From NCBI GenBank assembly GCA_024235895.1, contig JACKLM010000007.1, forward strand, positions 223,852-287,851: a stretch of DNA of 64,000 bases, read 5' to 3'. Positions 35,781 to 46,705 of the stretch are shown piece after piece. The notes under the pieces are model-generated. The model ran no database searches. It was not told the origin of the DNA and worked only from the letters and a program-made list of their open reading frames with translations. The number at the start of each line of letters is the position of its first letter. The first letter of the stretch is position 1. The position numbers were made by a program, and so were the translations under genes. This DNA is from Burkholderiaceae bacterium (GTDB taxonomy: Bacteria; Pseudomonadota; Gammaproteobacteria; Burkholderiales; Burkholderiaceae_C).

Positions 35781-36026
35781 GACGACGCACTGCGCACGAC
35801 CCCAGCTCGTCACCCTTCGTGCGCCGTGCACCCGCAGCCGGCACAACGGCGTGCCTCGGCGGAGCCCGTGCCGAAGAAACCGTGGTCGGGCAGCAACTCG
35901 TCGCGCATCGTCGCGCATCCTCGCGCAGTGTAGGAGCGACTTCATGCCTCGGCGCAGCCCGTGGCCATGTCATCGCACGCAGCGCCGGTTAGCATCGCGC
36001 GGCCCTTCCATCCTCGTCACCCCGCC

Positions 36027-36938
36027 ATGGCCACCGCCAGCCTGCTCGCGCTGATCGACGATATCGCCACCGTCCTCGACGACGTCGCGGTGCTGACCAA
36101 GGTCGCGGCGAAGAAGACCGCCGGCGTGCTCGGCGACGACCTGGCGCTGAACGCGCAGCAGGTCGCCGGCGTGCGCGCCGAGCGCGAGCTGCCGGTGGTG
36201 TGGGCGGTGGCGCGCGGATCGTTCGTCAACAAGGCGATCCTGGTGCCCGCGGCGCTGGCGATCAGCGCCTTCGCGCCCTGGGCGGTGACGCCGCTGCTGA
36301 TGGTCGGTGGCGCCTTCCTGTGCTTCGAGGGCGCGGAGAAGCTCGCGCACCGGCTGCTGCACGCCAGCGGCGAGCGCGACGCGCACGAGGCCGAGCTGGC
36401 GCAGGCGCTGGCGGACCCGCAGGTCGACCTCGTCGCGCTGGAGAAGGACAAGATCCGCGGCGCGATCCGGACCGACTTCATCCTGTCGGCCGAGATCATC
36501 GCGATCACGCTCGGCGCCGCCGCCGGTGCGCCGTTCGGCACCCAGGCCGCCGTGCTGGCGCTGGTCGCGCTGGCGATGACGGTGGGCGTCTACGGCCTGG
36601 TGGCCGGCATCGTCAAGCTCGACGACCTGGGGCTGGCGCTGGCGCGTCGGCCGGGCGTGCTGTCGCGCACGGCCGGCGGCGCGATCCTGCGCGCCGCGCC
36701 CTGGCTGATGAAGGCGCTGTCGGTCGCCGGCACGGCGGCGATGTTCCTCGTCGGCGGCGGCATCATCGTCCACGGCTGGCCGTGGCTGCATTACCTGGTG
36801 CAGGACCTGCTCGCGGCCGTGGGCAGCGGCATCGGCTGGCTGGTCGAACTGCTGGCCAATGCCGGCGCCGGGGTCGCGGTCGGCATCGTCGTGCTGGCGG
36901 CGGTGACCTTGGTGCAGAGGTTGCGCGCTGCCGGTTGA
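36027..36938 (+). CDS. DUF808 family membrane protein (YedI-like)
   Basis: A 303-residue inner-membrane protein. The N-terminus ASLLALIDDIATVLDDVAVLTKVAAKKTAGVLGDDLALNA is the DUF808 hallmark. Several hydrophobic helices follow, such as ILVPAALAISAFAPWAVTPLLMVGG and VLALVALAMTVGVYGLVAG. The ATG at 36027 is used; an in-frame ATG at 35961 would add 22 residues outside the family pattern. Function is unknown. It stands alone, convergent with the vanZ-like gene. Confidence 0.92.
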   Translation: MATASLLALIDDIATVLDDVAVLTKVAAKKTAGVLGDDLALNAQQVAGVRAERELPVVWAVARGSFVNKAILVPAALAISAFAPWAVTPLLMVGGAFLCFEGAEKLAHRLLHASGERDAHEAELAQALADPQVDLVALEKDKIRGAIRTDFILSAEIIAITLGAAAGAPFGTQAAVLALVALAMTVGVYGLVAGIVKLDDLGLALARRPGVLSRTAGGAILRAAPWLMKALSVAGTAAMFLVGGGIIVHGWPWLHYLVQDLLAAVGSGIGWLVELLANAGAGVAVGIVVLAAVTLVQRLRAAG

Positions 36939-37062
36939 ACCGGGGACCGGAGGCCTGGAACCCGGCCGGACCCATCGGCGGCCCCGCCCGCAACGGCCCG
37001 TTCGATCGTCGGTGCCTCGAGCGTATGCCGCGCAGGTCCGAAGGCGCGGGCCCGCAAGAGCT

Positions 37063-37461
37063 TCAAGGTTGCGATGATCGAACGCGAAGGGGCTCGAGCG
37101 AAGCGGCGCGGCCGACCACCATGCCGGCCGCGATCCCCGCCGCGTCGGCCAGCACGTCGAGCAGCTCGGGGCTGCGCCCGGGCACGTGCGCCTGCGCGAT
37201 CTCGATCGCGATGCCCAACCCGAGCAGCCCGAACGCGAGCCACGCGGCCGACGGCGCGCGCCTGGCGCCGGCGAGCAGGCCGGTCAGCGCGAGGGCGGCG
37301 AATGCGGCGACGTGGTTGGCCTTGTCGAGCCCGAGCGAGGGGCCGCGCGGCTCGGGCGACAGTGCGGCGACGAGCACCCACGCGAGCAGCGCGACGAACA
37401 GCGCGCCCCAGAGCGGGCGCGCGGCGTCGCCGCACAGAAGCTCGCGCAGCCGCCGGCTCAC
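37063..37461 (-). CDS. VanZ family membrane protein
   Basis: A 132-residue protein with about four helices and the VanZ-type DKANHVAAFAALALTGLLAG motif, then IEIAQAHVPGRSPELLDVLADAAGIAAGM. VanZ proteins are of uncertain function; the original member gives low-level teicoplanin resistance, which should not be assumed here. Its ATG overlaps the stop of the upstream DUF3016 gene (ATGA). Confidence 0.85.
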   Translation of the reverse strand: MSRRLRELLCGDAARPLWGALFVALLAWVLVAALSPEPRGPSLGLDKANHVAAFAALALTGLLAGARRAPSAAWLAFGLLGLGIAIEIAQAHVPGRSPELLDVLADAAGIAAGMVVGRAASLEPLRVRSSQP

Positions 37462-37958
37462 TGCCCGGCCGATGTGATCTGCTCGTCGAACCAGCGGTCC
37501 AGCAGCCGGCGCTCGTGCTCGAGCGGCTCGCCGCGCCTGAGGCCGACGCCGCGGTCCAGGTAGGCCAGGTCGGTCAAGACAGCCTCGCCGTGGCGCAGCA
37601 CTTCGCCGCCGGCGCGCAGCTCGAATCGCAGGTCCAGCCGTGGACGGTCGGGTGCGCGGCCGAGGACGCGAAGCTGGTCGGCGGTGAACATCTCCAGTTC
37701 GCCCGCGAGGTCGACGTCGCGCACCTCGACCGCGAGCACCTGCCCGTCGGGAAGGCGCTCGGCGAGGCGCTCGATATGCGCGCCGAGCACGCGCTGCGTG
37801 CGCTCGATCTCGCGCGCGCCGAAGCCGGCGTCGGTGAAGTGCGAGGGCTCAGCCCAGCGCACCTCGGCGCGGCCGCTGGCCAGCGCCGGCGCCGAAAGCG
37901 ACACGGACAGCGCGAGCGCCAGCAGCGCTGCGGGGATAGGGCGTGCGACAGGGTTCAT
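37458..37958 (-). CDS. DUF3016 family exported protein
   Basis: A 166-residue periplasmic protein. Residues 1-27 form a signal peptide (LLALALSVSLSAPALASG). The mature part contains VRWAEPSHFTDAGFGAREIERT, DVDLAGELEMF and a C-terminal LEHERRLLDRWFDEQI, matching DUF3016. A strong AGGAGG precedes the ATG at 37958. It is translationally coupled to the VanZ-like gene. Function unknown. Confidence 0.87.
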   Translation of the reverse strand: MNPVARPIPAALLALALSVSLSAPALASGRAEVRWAEPSHFTDAGFGAREIERTQRVLGAHIERLAERLPDGQVLAVEVRDVDLAGELEMFTADQLRVLGRAPDRPRLDLRFELRAGGEVLRHGEAVLTDLAYLDRGVGLRRGEPLEHERRLLDRWFDEQITSAGQ

Positions 37959-38035
37959 GCGTCCTCCTGGAGGTCGAAGGTCAGGCCGACACTTTGAATC
38001 ATCCGCGGCCGGCCTGCCAGCGGCTTTGCACAAGT

Positions 38036-38893
38036 TCACACGTCCGCGCCATCCGTATCGACGTCGACCCGGCCAAGGATCACCGTGACGCAGCCGCCGC
38101 CGACCCAGATCGTCGGGCCGTCGCGCTCGACGAAGACGCGCCCGGCACGGCCGAGCGCCGTGCCCTGCGCCGCCACGTAGCGCGCCGGCGCCAGCCCCGA
38201 CGCGATCAGCCACTGGGCGAGGCCGGCATGCAGGCTGCCGGTGACCGGGTCCTCGGGCACGCCCAGGTCGGGGACGAAGGCGCGCGCCTCGAACTGCGCA
38301 TCGTGCCCGTCCGGGCAGGGCGCGACGACGCCGACCTTCAGCCCGTGCATGGCGGCGAAGTCCGGCCGCAGCGCCAGCAGCTCGTCGCGCGAGCCGAGCA
38401 TCGCGGCCACCCAGCCCGGCCCGTTGTCGACCCACTGCGTCGCACGCAGCGCCGACACGTCCACGCGAAGCGCCGCCGCGAGCTGCGCACGCGTGCCCGC
38501 GTCGACCTCGCCCGCGCGCAGCAAGGGCGGTGCGGCGAAGGCCAGCCGCGCCGCGTCGCGCCGCACCCGCACCAGCCCGACACCACACTGCTGGACGATC
38601 TCGTCGCCTGCGCGCGGCTGCCCGCCGGCATCGAGCCAAGCGCGGCAACTGCCCAGCGTCGGGTGGCCGGCGAACGGCAGCTCGCGCGCCGGCGTGAAGA
38701 TGCGGACGCGGTAGTCGGCCTGCGGATCGGCCGGCGGCAGCAGGAAGGTCGTCTCGCTCAGGTTGGTCCAGCGCGCGAAGGCCTGCATCGCCTTGTCGGC
38801 GAGTCCCTGCGCGTCGTGGACGACGGCCAGCGGGTTGCCGCCGAGCGCGCGGTCGGTGAAGACGTCGATCTGGGTGAAGCGGCGCCAGGTCAT
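38036..38893 (-). CDS. PhzF family isomerase/epimerase
   Basis: A PhzF-fold enzyme of 285 residues, related to phenazine biosynthesis protein PhzF and diaminopimelate epimerase. Signatures are FTQIDVFTDRALGGNPLAVV, the catalytic-Glu region NLSETTFLLPP, RIFTPARELPFAGHPTLG, and the C-terminal DPVTGSLHAGLAQWL with GRAGRVFVE. No other phenazine genes are near, so the substrate is unknown. It begins 3 bp after glnS ends and probably shares its transcript. Confidence 0.93.
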   Translation of the reverse strand: MTWRRFTQIDVFTDRALGGNPLAVVHDAQGLADKAMQAFARWTNLSETTFLLPPADPQADYRVRIFTPARELPFAGHPTLGSCRAWLDAGGQPRAGDEIVQQCGVGLVRVRRDAARLAFAAPPLLRAGEVDAGTRAQLAAALRVDVSALRATQWVDNGPGWVAAMLGSRDELLALRPDFAAMHGLKVGVVAPCPDGHDAQFEARAFVPDLGVPEDPVTGSLHAGLAQWLIASGLAPARYVAAQGTALGRAGRVFVERDGPTIWVGGGCVTVILGRVDVDTDGADV

Positions 38894-38896
38894 CTC

Positions 38897-40738
<1,842 letters not shown>

Positions 40739-40802
40739 GCCTCGAATTCTAGGAGGCCGCCGGGATTCGGGAGGGCCGCGGTCGGGCGAGCGACGCGCGC
40801 GG

Positions 40803-41597
40803 CTACATGCCCTTGAACAGCGACGCGTACAGCCGCGACACCGTCAGCGTCTCCGGGCGCCCGGCCAGCGTGAGCGTGACCTTGCCCGACTCCTCGCGCC
40901 GCGCGCTGCGGATGCAGCGCGCCTGCACGACGGTGCCGCGGTGAACCTGCCAGAAACGTTGCGCGTCCAGGCGCGGCAGGATCTCCTTCAGCGGCATGCG
41001 GATCAGGTGCTCGCGCTCGGCAGTGACGACGCGCACGTACTTGTCGGCCGCCTCGAAGTAGACCACCTCGTCGACCGGAACCAGGTGCACGATCGCGCCG
41101 ACCTGCGCCTGCACGACCTCGAGCCGCGGCACCGGCTGGCCCGTCGCCGCGCTGCCGAGCAGCGCGCGCAACTGCTCGAGCATCGGCTCGGCGTCGGCGG
41201 ACGCGGCCCCTCGCGGCTCGAGCCTGGCCTCGAGCCGTCTGACGCACGCGGCCAGCCGTGCCGGCTCGACCGGCTTGACCAGGTAGTCGACCGCCTGCGC
41301 GTCGAAGGCCGCGAGCGCATGCTCGTCGTACGCGGTGACGAAGACGATCAGCGGCAGCGGCGTGTCCTGCGGCCAGTCCTCGGCCAGGGCCTGCGCCACC
41401 TCCAGCCCGGTCATCGCGGGCATCCGGATGTCGAGGAAGCAGACCTGCGGTCGCAGCGCCAGCGCCTGCGACAGCGCCTGGGCGCCGTCGCCGGCGCGCG
41501 CGACGACCTGCAGCGCGGGCCACAGCCGCGCCAGCTCGGCGGCCAGCGCGTCCGCCAGCAGCGGTTCGTCCTCGGCGATCAGCGCGGTGGCGTGCAT
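40803..41597 (-). CDS. LytTR family response regulator
   Basis: A 264-residue DNA-binding response regulator. The receiver domain (1-125) shows ALIAEDEPLLADALA, the phosphorylation site VCFLDIRMPAMTGLEVA and the Lys motif DYLVKPVEP. The C-terminal LytTR domain (about 165-260) has VYFEAADKYVRVVTA, LIRMPLKEILPRL and RFWQVHRGTVVQ. It lies after and overlaps the sensor kinase gene by 19 bp, as in LytS/LytR or AlgZ/AlgR-like pairs; AlgR relatives regulate type IV pili and alginate, but targets here are unknown. Confidence 0.94.
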   Translation of the reverse strand: MHATALIAEDEPLLADALAAELARLWPALQVVARAGDGAQALSQALALRPQVCFLDIRMPAMTGLEVAQALAEDWPQDTPLPLIVFVTAYDEHALAAFDAQAVDYLVKPVEPARLAACVRRLEARLEPRGAASADAEPMLEQLRALLGSAATGQPVPRLEVVQAQVGAIVHLVPVDEVVYFEAADKYVRVVTAEREHLIRMPLKEILPRLDAQRFWQVHRGTVVQARCIRSARREESGKVTLTLAGRPETLTVSRLYASLFKGM

Positions 41598-42841
41598 GCG
41601 GGGTCCGCGCTCCGTGGCGACGACGGGGCCGAGGCGGCACGCGCGGGCGCACCGGGTACTGGCGGGGCCAGCGGTGCGGCCGCCGGCGACGCGGGCAGGC
41701 GGATGCACGCCAGCGTCCCGCCCTGCGGCGCCGGCCCCAGTTCGAGTGCGGCCGCGTCGCCGTACAGCGTGCGAAGCCGGTCTCGCACCTGGGGCAGGCC
41801 GAAGCCGGTGCCGGCGGCGTCCGCCCGCGCCCGGCCCGCGGGCGGCGCGTCCTGGCCGAGGCCGTCGTGCGGCGTCGATGCGAAGCCGACCCCGGTGTCG
41901 AGCACGCAAAGGACCAGGCTGTCGCCGCTGAGCTCGGCGCGGACCTCGAGCCGGCCGCCCTGGACATGCGGCTCCAGCCCGTGCTTGATCGCGTTCTCCA
42001 CCAGCGGCTGCAGCAGCAGCGGCGGCACCGGCCAGGCCCGCAGCGCCTCGGGCAGGTCGAGCCGGGTTTGCAGCCGCGGCCCCATGCGCACGGCCATCAG
42101 CGCCAGGTAGTCCTCGAGCCGCGCGAACTCGTCGGCCAGCGGATGCCAGCGGCGGCGCGAGGCCTGCAGCGTGGCGCGCAGGAAGGCGATCAGGCGGTCG
42201 AGCATCTGCTGCGCGCGCGTCGCGTCCAGCCCGATCAGCACGCGCAGGTTGGCCAGCGTGTTGAACAGCATGTGCGGCTCGAGCTGCGATTGCAGCAGCC
42301 GCAGCTGCGCCTCGGCCGCGGCGCGCTGCGCCGCCTCGGCGCGCTCGCGCTGCGCCGAGGCGCGCTCCTGCGCGCTGATCACGGCCATCGCCACGAAGGC
42401 GGCGAGCAGCGTGATCGCCAGCGTGATCTGGGTGCTGCGGGAGCCGAGGTCCCAGCGGTAGGGCGAGGCGTTGCCGCCCAGCGTGGCGACCAGCGCGATG
42501 CCCACGGGCGGGCCGAGCAGGACGCCCAGCGCGACCAGCGGCAGCACGCCGGTCCAGCCCAGCGGCGGCGCCGCGACGGCGGGCCCGGCGAGGCGGCGCC
42601 GCACCGCCTCGACGACCAGACGCATGCCGTCGATCAGGGCCCAGCACGACATGCCGATCGCGAACGAGTAGGCCAGCTTGGCCGGCAGGTTGCCGTCCAG
42701 CAGCGCCAGCAGCAGCGCGATCGCGGTGCACAGCCCGACCATGAACAGCAGCGACGACGCCAGGCTGCGCAGCACGGCGCGCGACGGCCGCGCGGCGGCT
42801 TCGGGCTTCGGGGCGGACGGGGGCGGGGTCACGTCGGTCAT
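41579..42841 (-). CDS. LytS/AlgZ-like sensor histidine kinase
   Basis: A 420-residue membrane kinase. Membrane helices occur at about residues 25-50, 55-75, 95-120 and 140-160. The histidine kinase domain (PF06580 type) carries the phospho-acceptor region LQSQLEPHMLFNTLANLRVL, with ARAQQMLDRLIAFLRATL, and the ATPase N-box VENAIKHGLEPH plus DTGVGF and GTGFGLPQVRDRL. The ATG at 42841 is used; the longer frame adds only low complexity. Cognate of the LytTR regulator that it overlaps. Confidence 0.93.
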   Translation of the reverse strand: MTDVTPPPSAPKPEAAARPSRAVLRSLASSLLFMVGLCTAIALLLALLDGNLPAKLAYSFAIGMSCWALIDGMRLVVEAVRRRLAGPAVAAPPLGWTGVLPLVALGVLLGPPVGIALVATLGGNASPYRWDLGSRSTQITLAITLLAAFVAMAVISAQERASAQRERAEAAQRAAAEAQLRLLQSQLEPHMLFNTLANLRVLIGLDATRAQQMLDRLIAFLRATLQASRRRWHPLADEFARLEDYLALMAVRMGPRLQTRLDLPEALRAWPVPPLLLQPLVENAIKHGLEPHVQGGRLEVRAELSGDSLVLCVLDTGVGFASTPHDGLGQDAPPAGRARADAAGTGFGLPQVRDRLRTLYGDAAALELGPAPQGGTLACIRLPASPAAAPLAPPVPGAPARAASAPSSPRSADPACTPPR

Positions 42842-42900
42842 TGTGGGCTTCGGCAGCAGCGGCGGGGCGACGGCGGCGGCCGCGGTCGGTGGCGCTTGCC

Positions 42901-43185
42901 TCAGCGGGGCGGCTTCAGGCGGCGCATCTCCTGGTCGAACAGGCGCTGGCGCAGGCCGTCGCCGCGCAGCGATAGAGTCGTCACCAGCGCGTGGATCGCC
43001 AGCCCCAGCCCCCAGCCGAACAGCGGCAGGACGTGCCAGCGCGGGTCGCCCTGCACCAGGTTCCACACGAACAGGCCCAGGTTCACGCAGACGTAGACCA
43101 GCGCGTGGATGTACAGGCCCATGCGGGCCTCGACGCGCTTGCGGGCGCGCTCGTGCATGTCCTGTTCGGTCATCGGCTGGTTCAT
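42901..43185 (-). CDS. 2TM domain protein
   Basis: A 94-residue protein with two membrane helices (LYIHALVYVCVNLGLFVWNL and LPLFGWGLGLAIHALVTTLSL) preceded by DMHERARKRVEARM, the usual 2TM domain layout. In many bacteria such proteins are fused to or sit beside LytTR-type regulators, as here where it lies 60 bp upstream of the kinase gene on the same strand. It may tune the kinase; that is inference. Confidence 0.85.
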   Translation of the reverse strand: MNQPMTEQDMHERARKRVEARMGLYIHALVYVCVNLGLFVWNLVQGDPRWHVLPLFGWGLGLAIHALVTTLSLRGDGLRQRLFDQEMRRLKPPR

Positions 43186-43383
43186 CGCGGGGCTCCGGTC
43201 GGGGTCGGGGTCGGGTTCAGGGACCTGGCGTCGTGCCGGGGGTCCATGGCCTGCATGGTGGCGTGACGCCCGCGCGTTGTCGGCAGCCCGGGGACGGATC
43301 GACGGCCGGGGCGACGAAACGGCGCTGCGGCGGCGCCGGATGCACCGGCCCCGGCCGCGCGGCGCGCTGGCAACATAGCGGCC

Positions 43384-45111
43384 GTGGACGAAGTGCCCGC
43401 AACCGATCCCAGCCCGCGCATCGCGCCGTCCGGGCGCCGCCGGACGCCGGCGCCACGCGCGCTGGCGCTCCTGCTCGCGGCCGCGGCGGCCTGCGCGTGG
43501 GCATTCGACCCGGTCAGCGGGCCGCCGGCGGGCACCGACGCCGCCGGGCCGGCGCCGCAGGCTGACGCCGACCAACCAGCGCCGCCAGCCGCCGCCGCGC
43601 CGCCGGCGCCGCGCGCCAGCACGGGCGCCGACGCCCGGGGCTTGCCCTATGCGGAGGCGGTCGCGGCGCGCTTCCCGGCCCCGCCGGTCGTCTACGAGAC
43701 CCCCGGGCTGGCGCCCGGGCGCGAGCGCTTCACGGCGAACGACGAACTGGCCGCCGCGCTGCGCGCGATCGCCGCCCGGGGTGGCGCCGCGCTGGTCGAG
43801 CCCGGCCGCAGCGCGGGTGGCGAGCCTCTGCTCGCGCTGCACTTCGGCCACGGCGGCGGGCGGCCGGCGGCGCTGCTGATCGGCCAGCAGCACGGCGACG
43901 AGCCGGCCGGTGCCGAGGCGCTGCTGGTCGTCGCCGAGCGGCTGGCCAACCCGGCCGACCCGCTGGCCGCGGTGCTGGAGCGCCTGGACGTCGTCGTGCT
44001 GCCGCGCGCCAACCCCGACGGCGCGCGTGCCGGGCAGCGCCGCAACGCCGCCGGGCAGGACCCGAACCGCGACCACCTGCGCATGGCCAGCCCCGAGGCG
44101 CAGGCGATCGCGGCGCTGATGCAGCGCTGGCGGCCGGTGATGGTGGCCGACCTGCACGAATACCTCGCGCTCGGCGGCTACGTCGCGCGGCTGGGCGCGA
44201 TCAAGCGCCACGACCTGCTGGTGCAGGGTCCCGGGACGCCCAACCTGCCGCCGGCGGTCGCCGCCGCGACCGAAGCCTGGCTGCGCCAGCCACTGGCCGA
44301 GGCGCTGGACGCCCAGCGGATCCGCCACGACTGGTACCACGTGCAGCCGGCCGTCCCCGAGTCCGGCGCGCGGCCGGCGTTCAGCATGGGGGGCTTGTCG
44401 GCGGGGCTGGCGCGCAATGCCGCCGGGCTGCGGCATGCGCCGACGCTGCTGCTCGAGTCGCGCGGTTTCGACCTCGGGCGGCTGCACTTGCAGCGGCGCG
44501 TGCACGCGCAGGTGATGGCGGTCGATGCGCTGCTTCGTGCGGCGGCGGCGCGTGCCGACGACCTGGCCGCGCTGCGCGACGATGCCGACGCCGCGGTCGC
44601 GGCGCGCGCCTGCCGCGGGGCCGTCGTCGTCGAGGCGGCGATGACGCCGGGCGCGCGCCGGCTGCGCATGCTCGACCCGACGACCGGCGCCGACGTCGAC
44701 GTCGAGGTCGCGTGGTCGTCGGCCCTGCTGCTGCAGCCACGGCGCAGCCGCGCGCGACCCTGCGCCTACTGGCTGGCGGCCGACCAGGCCGTCGCGGTGG
44801 CGCGGCTGCGCGCGCTCGGCGTGCAGGTGACGACGCTGGCGCAGCCGCTGGCGCTGCAGGCCGAGCGCTACCGCGTGACCGCCGAGGGGCGGCGGCAGGA
44901 CCCGGGCGGCGGCGCGGCGCTGCGCCAGGTCGCGGTCGAGCTGGAGGCGCAGCCGCTGCAGGCGCCGGCGGGCAGCCACCTCGTGCGGCTGGACCAGCCG
45001 CTGGCGCCGTTCGCCGTCGCGGCGCTCGAGCCCGACGGTGCCGACAGCTACGTCGCCGCCGGGATCGTCGACTCGGTCGATGCGCTGGCGCGCGTGATGG
45101 CCTGGCCCTGA
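43384..45111 (+). CDS. M14 family zinc carboxypeptidase-like protein
   Basis: A 575-residue exported peptidase-like protein. It begins at GTG 43384 with a basic N-terminus, a hydrophobic segment (ALALLLAAAAACAWAF) and a Pro/Ala linker. The catalytic domain has LLIGQQHGDEPAGAEALLV (zinc ligands His and Glu, HxxE), NPDGARAGQR and DLHEYL (third ligand). TLLLESRGF may include the catalytic Glu. The C-terminal 180 residues form an extra domain of unknown role. It probably trims peptides in the periplasm. It is divergent from the 2TM gene and convergent with the HerA-like gene. Confidence 0.85.
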   Translation: MDEVPATDPSPRIAPSGRRRTPAPRALALLLAAAAACAWAFDPVSGPPAGTDAAGPAPQADADQPAPPAAAAPPAPRASTGADARGLPYAEAVAARFPAPPVVYETPGLAPGRERFTANDELAAALRAIAARGGAALVEPGRSAGGEPLLALHFGHGGGRPAALLIGQQHGDEPAGAEALLVVAERLANPADPLAAVLERLDVVVLPRANPDGARAGQRRNAAGQDPNRDHLRMASPEAQAIAALMQRWRPVMVADLHEYLALGGYVARLGAIKRHDLLVQGPGTPNLPPAVAAATEAWLRQPLAEALDAQRIRHDWYHVQPAVPESGARPAFSMGGLSAGLARNAAGLRHAPTLLLESRGFDLGRLHLQRRVHAQVMAVDALLRAAAARADDLAALRDDADAAVAARACRGAVVVEAAMTPGARRLRMLDPTTGADVDVEVAWSSALLLQPRRSRARPCAYWLAADQAVAVARLRALGVQVTTLAQPLALQAERYRVTAEGRRQDPGGGAALRQVAVELEAQPLQAPAGSHLVRLDQPLAPFAVAALEPDGADSYVAAGIVDSVDALARVMAWP

Positions 45112-45142
45112 ACGCGCGCCGACCGGCAGCGGGCCGCCGCGA

Positions 45143-46648
45143 TCAGCGTCGCCGGCCGAGCAGCGATCCCAGCACGCCGCGCACCAGCTGGCGCCCGAGG
45201 CTGGAGCCGATGGTTCGCACCGCCGACGCCGCGGCGGCCTCGGCCAGCCCCGGGCGACGCCCGCCGCGCGGCCCGGTGGAGCCGAAGACCATGTCCTTGA
45301 GGCCGTCCATCAGCCCGCCTTCGGCCGGTGCCGCGGGGGCGCCCGCGGCTTCGGCCGGTGCCGCGGCCGACTCGGTTCGCGCCCTGAGCTTCTCGTACGC
45401 CGATTCGCGGTCTTCGGTCGTGTCGTAGCGACCGGCCAGTGGCGAGCCCCGCACCAGCGCGGCGCGCTCGGCGTCGTCGATCGGGCCGATCCGGCTGCCC
45501 GGCGGGATCACGTAGACGCGCTGCGTCACGCCCGGGCGGCCCTTCTCGTCGAGCAGGCTGACCAGCGCCTCGCCGACCGCGAGCTCGGTGATCGCGGTCG
45601 CCATGTCGGGGATCGCCGGGTTGGCGCGCATCGTCGAGGCCGCCGACTTCACCGCCTTCTGGTCGCGCGGCGTGAACGCGCGCAGCGCGTGCTGGACGCG
45701 GTTGCCGAGCTGCGCGAGCACCGTGTCGGGCACGTCCAGCGGGTTCTGCGTCACGAAGTACACGCCGACCCCCTTGGACCGCACCAGCCGCACGACGAGC
45801 TCGATGCGCTCGACCAGCGCCTTGGGCGCGTCCTTGAACAGCAGGTGCGCCTCGTCGAAGAAGAAGACGAACTTCGGCTGCTCGGGGTCGCCGACCTCGG
45901 GCAGCATCTCGAACAGCTCGGACAGCATCCACAGCAGGAAGGTCGCGTACAGCCGCGGCGCGTTCATCAGCTGGTCGGCGGCGAGGATGTTGACCACCCC
46001 GCGGCCGTCGACGGTCTGCATGAAGTCCGACAGGTCGAGCATCGGCTCGCCGAAGAACAGGTCGCCGCCCTGCTCCTCGAGCTGCAGCAGCGCGCGCTGG
46101 ATCGCACCGACGCTGGCGCTGCTGATGTTGCCGTACGCGGTGGTGAACTGCTTCGCGTGGTCGCCGAGGTGCTGCAGCATCGCGCGCAGGTCCTTCATGT
46201 CCAGCAGCAGCAGTCCCTGGTCGTCGGCGATCCGGAACGCCAGGTTGAGCACCCCGCCCTGGATCTCGGTCAGCGTCAGCAGCCGCGCCAGCAGCAGCGG
46301 GCCCATGTCGGAGACGGTCGCGCGCACCGGGTGCCCTTGGCGGCCGAAGACGTCCCACAGCATCGTCGGGCAGCGCGTCGGCGCCGGCGCCTCGATGCCG
46401 CGGTCGGCGAGGATCCTGGCCACCTTCTCGGGCAGCGTGCCGGTCTGGCTGATGCCGGCGAGGTCGCCCTTGACGTCGGCCATGAAGACCGGCACGCCGA
46501 TGGCCGAGAAGTGCTCGGCCATGGTCTGCAGCGTGATCGTCTTGCCGGTCCCGGTGGCGCCGGTGATCAGGCCGTGCCGGTTGGCCAGCGCCGGCAGCAG
46601 GTGGCATTCGGTGTCGCCGCGGCGCGCGATCAGCATGGGCTCGGGCAT
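45143..46648 (-). CDS. HerA-like ATPase, DUF853 family (YjgR-like)
   Basis: A 501-residue cytoplasmic ATPase related to HerA/FtsK helicases. Walker A GLITGATGTGKTITLQTM lies at about residues 27-44. GVPVFMADVKGDLAGISQ, FVFFFDEAHLLFKDAPKAL (Walker B), GVGVYFVTQNPLDVPD and NRVQHALRAFTPRDQKAV are family-specific. The C-terminal 90 residues are Ala/Gly/Arg-rich. Cellular role is unknown, possibly DNA handling. It is 57 bp from the MMPL gene upstream, same strand. Confidence 0.93.
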   Translation of the reverse strand: MPEPMLIARRGDTECHLLPALANRHGLITGATGTGKTITLQTMAEHFSAIGVPVFMADVKGDLAGISQTGTLPEKVARILADRGIEAPAPTRCPTMLWDVFGRQGHPVRATVSDMGPLLLARLLTLTEIQGGVLNLAFRIADDQGLLLLDMKDLRAMLQHLGDHAKQFTTAYGNISSASVGAIQRALLQLEEQGGDLFFGEPMLDLSDFMQTVDGRGVVNILAADQLMNAPRLYATFLLWMLSELFEMLPEVGDPEQPKFVFFFDEAHLLFKDAPKALVERIELVVRLVRSKGVGVYFVTQNPLDVPDTVLAQLGNRVQHALRAFTPRDQKAVKSAASTMRANPAIPDMATAITELAVGEALVSLLDEKGRPGVTQRVYVIPPGSRIGPIDDAERAALVRGSPLAGRYDTTEDRESAYEKLRARTESAAAPAEAAGAPAAPAEGGLMDGLKDMVFGSTGPRGGRRPGLAEAAAASAVRTIGSSLGRQLVRGVLGSLLGRRR

Positions 46649-46705
46649 CGGTGGACCTCGCGGGGAGTGGAGCTCGGGGCGCAGTGTAGGGCCGCGTCCC
46701 GGGCC

